Shown: in pieces, positions 4,871 through 6,239 of the stretch
Numbering within the stretch: the stretch's first letter is position 1
Layout of the letters: each line of letters opens with the position of its first letter
NCBI GenBank assembly: GCA_913053665.1
Contig: CAJXGR010000202.1
Location: 1-6,239, forward strand
Length of the DNA stretch: 6,239 bases
Origin: an uncultured Spirochaetia bacterium
GTDB lineage: Bacteria > Spirochaetota > UBA6919
Direction: 5' to 3'
Program-made: the position numbers and the translations under genes
Notes under the pieces: model-generated
Seen by the model: only the letters and a program-made list of their open reading frames with translations
The model's database searches: none
Told to the model about the DNA's origin: nothing

Positions 4871-6239
4871 ATGAAACAGAAGACACTTAAAAATAAGTTG
4901 CTACTATATATGTTATTACCTCTGTCGATTCTATTTGCTATATACGCTTATATCAACATTTCGCTATCAAGACAGGATTTACTAAGTGAACTCTGGAAGC
5001 AGGGGGCCCTACAAATCGAAGTATATAGCTATAAAATTGAGAACTCCCTATTAGCACAACAACAGTCTATAAAAGTTTCTTCTATCGATCTTTCAAAGAT
5101 CCCTATGGGAAAGACATCCCAAGCTTTTCTTGTTTCCTCTGACGGGATCTATTTAAACCATACCGATTCAAAATATATTAACAAACAGGCCCTGAATATT
5201 CAAGATAATCCAGTCGAAGGGATTATTGGCTGGGAGAAAGGAATTCGCCAGATTATACAAGTCATTAAAAAGGCAAATAAGAAAAAGCATCTCTCTGGGG
5301 ACTTTGATTTTATATGGCATCACACTAAGGTAAAGCTTGTTTTTTCGACCATCCCTTCTTTAGATTGTGCTTTGGGGACAATTATTGATGAAAACGAAGT
5401 CCTGGAGGACTTAACTTATAAATCCCTTTTATTAAACCTGTCTATGCTTATTGGTATCCTTATAATCCTGATTTTTATTGTTTATATTCCATTCAATAAA
5501 CTGTTTGCACAGCCTATAAAAAGACTGAATGATGTGATGGATCAAATTGCTGAAGGGAATTTAAAGGTACATGTTGACAACCTCTCTAACGATGAAATTG
5601 GGTATATCGGTCAACATTTTAATCATCTGATCGATAAGTTTAGTATTCTTATCCAACAAATCACTGAAAGCTCTGATAATATCTCTCAAACAACAAGCAG
5701 CGTTTCTAGTTCCATCACTAAAACCAATTCCAGTATATTGGAAATGGACCAGTCCATCGAAAAAGAGGAAAAGACATATCTTGAGTCTCACAATAGAATA
5801 CAAGAAACTTCTACTAAAATTACAATGGCTTTGGCTTCTATAGAATCTGTTTCAGAAAGCATTGATGCCCAAGCCAGTGTTGTGGCTGAGTCCTCCAGTT
5901 CGATTAACAGGATGATGGAGTCCATCCAGTCGGTCAATAACATTTCCCAGAAGGCCAAACTGATCTCTCGGAATCTTTTGACTGTCACACAGGATGGAGA
6001 AAAATCCGTCCGGGAGTTGGTGGAAGCCGGTGTGGAGATTGGTCATTCCTCCAAGCAAATCTCGGAAATGGTGAGTCTGATTAGTAATATCGCAGAACAA
6101 ACCAATCTTTTAGCGATGAATGCCGCCATCGAAGCCGCCCGCGCAGGCGAGCAGGGCCGTGGCTTTGCAGTGGTGGCCGATGAAGTGCGAAAACTGGCCG
6201 AGCGTTCGCAGGTCGCCGCCCAGGAGATTAGCGATCAAG
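4871..6239 (+). CDS. Methyl-accepting chemotaxis protein with Cache-like sensor (3' end beyond the window)
   Basis: The reading frame stays open for 456 codons to the right edge. Order of parts: a membrane helix at about 10-31; a periplasmic sensor at about 32-186; a second membrane helix at about 187-207; HAMP at about 208-260 (Pro215, DEIG at 241-244); then the coiled-coil signalling domain. The sensor resembles a Cache domain: SQAFLVSSDGIYLNHTD (83-99) matches the central strands and SLDCALGTIIDENEVL (163-178) the closing strand. At about 155 residues it fits a single rather than a double Cache. The signalling tip is canonical: IAEQTNLLAMNAAIEAARAG (407-426) followed by GRGFAVVADEVRKLAERS (429-446), the region that contacts CheW and CheA. 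The returning helix with its methylation sites and the C terminus are missing. Known role: ligand binding outside the inner membrane controls CheA kinase and so flagellar rotation. The ligand cannot be read from the sequence. GC content jumps at the tip (see findings). Confidence 0.96.
   Translation, partial: MKQKTLKNKLLLYMLLPLSILFAIYAYINISLSRQDLLSELWKQGALQIEVYSYKIENSLLAQQQSIKVSSIDLSKIPMGKTSQAFLVSSDGIYLNHTDSKYINKQALNIQDNPVEGIIGWEKGIRQIIQVIKKANKKKHLSGDFDFIWHHTKVKLVFSTIPSLDCALGTIIDENEVLEDLTYKSLLLNLSMLIGILIILIFIVYIPFNKLFAQPIKRLNDVMDQIAEGNLKVHVDNLSNDEIGYIGQHFNHLIDKFSILIQQITESSDNISQTTSSVSSSITKTNSSILEMDQSIEKEEKTYLESHNRIQETSTKITMALASIESVSESIDAQASVVAESSSSINRMMESIQSVNNISQKAKLISRNLLTVTQDGEKSVRELVEAGVEIGHSSKQISEMVSLISNIAEQTNLLAMNAAIEAARAGEQGRGFAVVADEVRKLAERSQVAAQEISDQ

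Noticed and set aside
5561..6100. Several minus-strand open frames opposite the chemoreceptor
   Set aside because: The plus strand here encodes unmistakable HAMP and signalling-domain sequence, so these are antisense shadows.
1..6239. A new multi-gene defence, mobile or biosynthetic system
   Set aside because: The genes are standard families or envelope proteins with wide spacing, no shared motifs, no transposase or integrase, no direct-repeat arrays and no RNA gene; nothing supports a joint system.

Overview
The window looks like chromosomal DNA from a motile, low-GC, Gram-negative bacterium. Three things suggest this. One gene encodes a probable outer-membrane beta-barrel ending in the usual C-terminal phenylalanine. 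Another encodes a secreted protein with a Sec-type signal peptide. A third encodes a transmembrane chemoreceptor. The phylum cannot be fixed from this sequence; a spirochaete or another low-GC diderm would fit, but that is inference.

Layout: four genes run on the minus strand and one on the plus strand. From left to right they are (1) the N-terminal part of an MgtE-type magnesium transporter, running off the left edge; (2) a 334-residue secreted protein of unknown function, with a clear promoter, a 5'-leader hairpin and a strong ribosome binding site; (3) a complete 691-residue YyaL/SPATA20-family protein, with a thioredoxin-like domain followed by an alpha/alpha-barrel; (4) a 196-residue probable 8-stranded outer-membrane protein; and, diverging from it, (5) a methyl-accepting chemotaxis protein that runs off the right edge just past the signalling tip.

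The minus-strand genes are separated by 153, 259 and 154 bases. They probably have their own promoters and do not form one tight operon. No shared pathway is visible: ion transport, an envelope protein, a possible thioredoxin-fold enzyme, an outer-membrane protein and chemosensing look like ordinary housekeeping and envelope neighbours. The divergent gap at 4582-4870 is very AT-rich and holds two dyad-symmetric elements, one over the candidate promoter of the barrel gene and one upstream of the chemoreceptor.

I see no mobile element, CRISPR array, tRNA, rRNA or recognisable new multi-gene system. The points most worth a second look are small ones: a 9-base G/C homopolymer just before the stop codon of gene 2, an 11-bp leader hairpin ahead of gene 2, an intergenic inverted repeat built from degenerate 10-base units, the two operator-like dyads, and an abrupt rise in GC content at the conserved tip of the chemoreceptor.
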